A stretch of DNA of 38,999 bases from Eubacterium sp. An11. Its GTDB lineage: Bacteria; Bacillota; Clostridia; Lachnospirales; Lachnospiraceae. Shown in pieces: positions 37,101 to 38,999 of this stretch. The DNA lies in assembly GCF_002161065.1 (NCBI RefSeq), contig NZ_NFLV01000030.1, positions 1 through 38,999 of the forward strand, in the 5' to 3' direction. Positions within the stretch are counted from its first letter, which is position 1. Every line of letters starts with the position of its first letter. The notes beneath the pieces were generated by a model, which had not been told where the DNA came from, made no database searches, and saw nothing but the letters and a program-made list of their open reading frames with translations. The position numbers and the translations under genes were made by a program.

Positions 37101-38861
37101 CAGCTGAAAGCCAATGTCAACGGAAAGCAAGTATCCGATGAGAGAGTGACAGCAAACGGAACATTTAATATAAGACTCTCATTAGATGAGGGAAGAAATA
37201 CTGTGGAACTTCTTTTCACAGACAGTGCCGGGAAGGTGACACGGCAGACCCGCAATTTTGTCTATCTGACTAACTATGATATGATCGTGGATGCCGCTTA
37301 CACCGGAAAGGACGGAACAAAGGTGGACGGCGTGCCGACCTACAGCACTGTGCAGGCGGCAGTAAATGCAGTTCCGGCAGATAATACAGAGAGACAGGTT
37401 ATCTATATCAAGGCAGGAGATTACGAGGAGCGGCTGGTAGTAGAGAACCCGTACATTTCTCTGCTGGGCGAGGATCCGGACAGAGTGCGTATCCATTGCT
37501 ATCCGGCGGATTTGTATGAGAATAAGCCTGATAAATCTGACTATGAAGCGGGCGGAGATATGTCCAAACGCTGCGCTACCTATGTCACAGACAAAGCTGT
37601 CGGATTCTCCGCGGAGAATATCACCTTTGCCAATGATTATGTCTATGCAACGCCGGATGGAAAGAGCAACAAATCAGCCGATGCGCTGCGATGCGACGCG
37701 GAGGGAGCAACCTTTGTCAATGTGACCATTTCCGGTGTGCAGGATACATTGTATATGAATGCAGGACATCAGTATTTCTATCAGTGCCGCATTGAAGGAC
37801 TCATTGACTTTATCTATTCCGGTGATAATGCCAGGGCGCTGTTCGAGGATTGTGACATTGTCTTTGTCTATGAGGCATCGCGTCGGGACAGAGGAGGTTA
37901 CGTATGTGCGCCTAGGACAGCAGAGAATGCTACTTACGGACTGATCTTTAATAACTGTTCCATCACAGCAAAAGAAGGCTGTGTGGCAGGAATTCACTAT
38001 CTGGCGCGGCCATGGGGACCGAATGCATTTATCTACTGGATTAACTGCTATATGGGCAGTGCCATCAACAAAGATGTGCCATATGATGACATGAGCGGCA
38101 ACCTGTTCACAGCGGCAAGATTCTTTGAGTGTGGTTCTTACGGACCGGGCTATGCGGTCAACGCTGACAGAAGACAGATATCTCCTGAGGCAGCAAAGAC
38201 GCTGTTGTCAGATGCGAGTCTTGGATGGGAGCCGGACAGCAAGGTGAAGAATGTCAGCGATGCCTATGTTGGCGACATGCCGGCCCTGGAAGAGCCGATC
38301 CCAGATGAGCCAGCGACAGAGGAACCAACCACAGAGGAACCGACCACAGAAGCACCGGAAGAAGAAACACCGACGATGGAAGATTCTTCTGCCACTTCAC
38401 AGACTTCTTCTGTAAAGTTGACTGCCGGTATGCTGGTAGCCGATAAAAACAATGAAGCGGTGTACAGAGTGACAGGCAGTGCTTCTTCGGGTTATACGCT
38501 GACCTGTGTGCGGGCTTCCTCCAAACACGATGTGGTTGTGAAGATTCCTTCGAAGGTAACGGTAAATGGGGTATCTTATCCGGTGACATCCATTGCGGCC
38601 AATGCTTTTAAGGGACAGAAAACAATCAGGAAAGTGGTCATTGGTGCCAATGTAACAAGCATCGGGAAGAAAGCATTTAAGGGCTGCAGCAATCTTAAGA
38701 AGGTTGTGGTGAAATCTAAAAAACTTCAGACCGTCGGAGCAAAAGCATTCGCAAAAATCAATAAAAAAGCGGTGATAAAAGTTCCGAAGGGAAAAATGAA
38801 GGCCTATAAAAAGATATTTAAGAAAAAGACCGGTGTAAAGAAATCTATGCTGAAAAAATAA
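34119..38861 (+). CDS. Secreted multidomain pectin methylesterase with BspA-like LRR tail
   Basis: A 1,580-residue protein that removes methyl groups from pectin outside the cell. The signal peptide hydrophobic core is LLAVLLAFILTITL (about 24–37). Two similar beta domains (about 50–190 and 398–538, both ending in a GYLHSITA/GYLHAMSV strand) may bind carbohydrate. A LamG-like region follows (548–745), then two fibronectin III-like domains (754–950), an Ig-like domain (965–1050), the CE8 esterase (1056–1370), a Glu/Pro/Thr linker (about 1388–1425) and LRR_5/BspA-like repeats with a very Lys-rich end (about 1440–1580). Catalytic residues of the family are present: Gln1208 and Asp1209 (GVQDTLY), Asp1230 (IDFIYSG) and Arg1297 (LARPWGP). 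The TTG at 34119 has AGAAAGGAG nine bases upstream; the next ATG (34173) has none. No sortase motif, so attachment is probably through the basic repeat tail. Confidence 0.92.
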   Translation: MKFCKHQTSNKNNLAVTNMRKKPLRLLAVLLAFILTITLCPTEALRVQAEETNDSHIIKTDGGAVTWDFTDENAAIYQESKKDGSLSVTGNFSLYKQQPQHGANIGDGTVFSIQVPAGQTTLTFGVCGFGSSNADISVNGEVLEENFSLNHAATDGEESSIQYTSESPATITVTITGNGYLHSITAKTITPPQVATVSGTVTIATGAADSAVGETLIFTDEEEKTVETEITKEGYTVELPIKHKYTVSFDNSDIYEITGDNTIDLTGATDGSSATYNISYRVIWDTSKEFDFTIGDTTYTVTPGESSSKDFSVEASDEKGSVELATTDTAIIWADLEGAGSGNLRSDSITNVSDNVTYKISGNTITFTYTDTNTSPGKYTVQVKDNSASGKPHADGQKKTYDFGDGSVVSNLYTGSYSIKGGASVNSTDGLVTVTGNKGISYNGSHGIMIGDGDRISVKVAGNAEIQLKLCSYTAPGSTFNATVTEGSGTVNPTSTDAKVSADGDTASFQYTGEATTLTFTYNGSGSGYLHAMSVTNELPETDITEQEEMPDIRDYGDTDGMKVNAQGQRLTLSQEGGSLATGAALTDNVGYYGFDATTACNRLEADVIVNSCGNSSANGVFFGAFNGEAIETIGIRNSTNLRGIYSNASSQISARGEQNVTITSGQKVHFTAEKTADGFVITATPEGGETYTVNSSDSDALFSGGVKNAEISFGFILANASVTVTNMKYCDADGDLLYDQNACYEPIGEEPVVTSVQANIADTRDAIIVTWGSKEEAYGDGRYVIQVKKNGGEWTDVAETTESTYTYPTKEAGTYEFRVGGKLGSEGEVTQWVQTEKALDFLPALPTPVVTLTAHENSIDVSWTVSDGATQYEIYRYSSDESAENAKVVYTADSTDATLSWTDTTVEKEIPYYYYVIAYQYGDTEEGTGTETDGSKEINSSNPSEAVWAMASAGHTGDYVYEDEAAKITLTKCPDATVFQSNISIGGTVDRAGQLKANVNGKQVSDERVTANGTFNIRLSLDEGRNTVELLFTDSAGKVTRQTRNFVYLTNYDMIVDAAYTGKDGTKVDGVPTYSTVQAAVNAVPADNTERQVIYIKAGDYEERLVVENPYISLLGEDPDRVRIHCYPADLYENKPDKSDYEAGGDMSKRCATYVTDKAVGFSAENITFANDYVYATPDGKSNKSADALRCDAEGATFVNVTISGVQDTLYMNAGHQYFYQCRIEGLIDFIYSGDNARALFEDCDIVFVYEASRRDRGGYVCAPRTAENATYGLIFNNCSITAKEGCVAGIHYLARPWGPNAFIYWINCYMGSAINKDVPYDDMSGNLFTAARFFECGSYGPGYAVNADRRQISPEAAKTLLSDASLGWEPDSKVKNVSDAYVGDMPALEEPIPDEPATEEPTTEEPTTEAPEEETPTMEDSSATSQTSSVKLTAGMLVADKNNEAVYRVTGSASSGYTLTCVRASSKHDVVVKIPSKVTVNGVSYPVTSIAANAFKGQKTIRKVVIGANVTSIGKKAFKGCSNLKKVVVKSKKLQTVGAKAFAKINKKAVIKVPKGKMKAYKKIFKKKTGVKKSMLKK

Positions 38862-38888
38862 TACATAATGAAAAAGGGCTGCATTGTG

Positions 38889-38951
38889 ATATGCTCCCTT
38901 CTGGGTAGACAAGTGAAATAATAAAAACTTGTCACTTAGGAGGGAGTATAT
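38889..38951 (+). repeat. Inverted repeat covering the transposase ribosome binding site
   Basis: Arms 38889–38914 and 38927–38951 pair over 25 positions (four G·T, one bulged A) with a 12-base loop. The right arm contains the Shine-Dalgarno TAGGAGGGAG used by the following frame. Confidence 0.7.
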
Positions 38952-38954
38952 TTT

Positions 38955-38999
38955 ATGCCTAAAAAGAAAATATCTGTTGAAGATAAGCTATATGCTGTA
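38955..38999 (+). CDS. Start of a putative transposase / HTH protein (3'-truncated)
   Basis: ATG at 38955 with AGGAGGGAG upstream; only 15 codons are visible (MPKKKISVEDKLYAV). The basic start followed by SVEDKLYAV looks like the first helix of the HTH domain in IS3-type OrfA proteins. Too short for a firm call. Confidence 0.5.
   Translation, partial: MPKKKISVEDKLYAV

Larger units (their letters stand above)
38887..38999 (+). mobile_element. Left end of an insertion sequence, IS3-like (cut by window)
   Basis: A TG-starting terminus (TGATATGCTCCC…GTAGACAAG) resembles left ends of IS3-family elements, and a transposase-like frame begins 68 bases in. The right end is outside the window, so boundaries, target duplication and family remain inference. 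Confidence 0.55.

Overview
The window looks like a chromosomal segment from a gut-type Firmicute, most likely a member of the Lachnospiraceae (Clostridia). The pointers are strong AGGAGG-type ribosome binding sites, TTG start codons, a dnaG–rpoD–trmK block, an XpaC/TelA pair, a giant Cna-B/FctA surface protein with a KTGD-type sorting tail, and a pectinesterase fused to BspA-like leucine-rich repeats. The genus cannot be fixed from the sequence alone. I saw no rRNA, tRNA or CRISPR array.

Layout. (1) 1–1470: the 3' end of ligA and a complete metA, on the + strand, closed by a clear intrinsic terminator. (2) 1540–9500: envelope and stress genes on alternating strands: a Zn amidase (-), xpaC and telA/yaaN (+), a secreted SH3–NlpC/P60 peptidase (-), and a roughly 1,000-residue protein ending in a degenerate McrB-type AAA+ module (-). 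A nested bidirectional terminator separates telA from the NlpC/P60 gene. (3) 9640–16525: a co-directional + block: a possible 21-codon leader ORF, an in-frame HAD phosphatase–Gfo/Idh/MocA oxidoreductase fusion, a sigma-like protein that lacks region 4, dnaG, rpoD (TTG start) and trmK, closed by an intrinsic terminator. This is a macromolecular-synthesis type locus with two unusual genes in front. (4) 16526–33771: a single 16.8-kb gene for a 5,594-residue wall-anchored protein. It has a signal peptide, a Ser/Gln/Asn/Lys-rich stalk, about 17 Cna-B-like modules, DUF11-like and SdrD-B-like domains, seven FctA/Spy0128-like modules, a repeated C-terminal module and a KTGD/TM/basic sorting tail. It has its own leader and terminator. 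(5) 33772–38861: a secreted multidomain pectin methylesterase (TTG start, about 220-nt leader, extended -10 promoter). (6) 38887–end: the left end and first 15 codons of an apparent insertion sequence.

Working together: ligA, dnaG, rpoD and trmK are core replication, transcription and tRNA functions. The amidase, NlpC/P60 enzyme, giant adhesin and pectinesterase serve the cell wall and host or plant-fibre interface. The most unusual items are the sigma-like protein without promoter-recognition parts beside rpoD, the solitary McrB-like AAA+ protein with damaged nucleotide-binding motifs, the HAD–oxidoreductase fusion with an internal ribosome binding site, and the compositionally mosaic giant adhesin.
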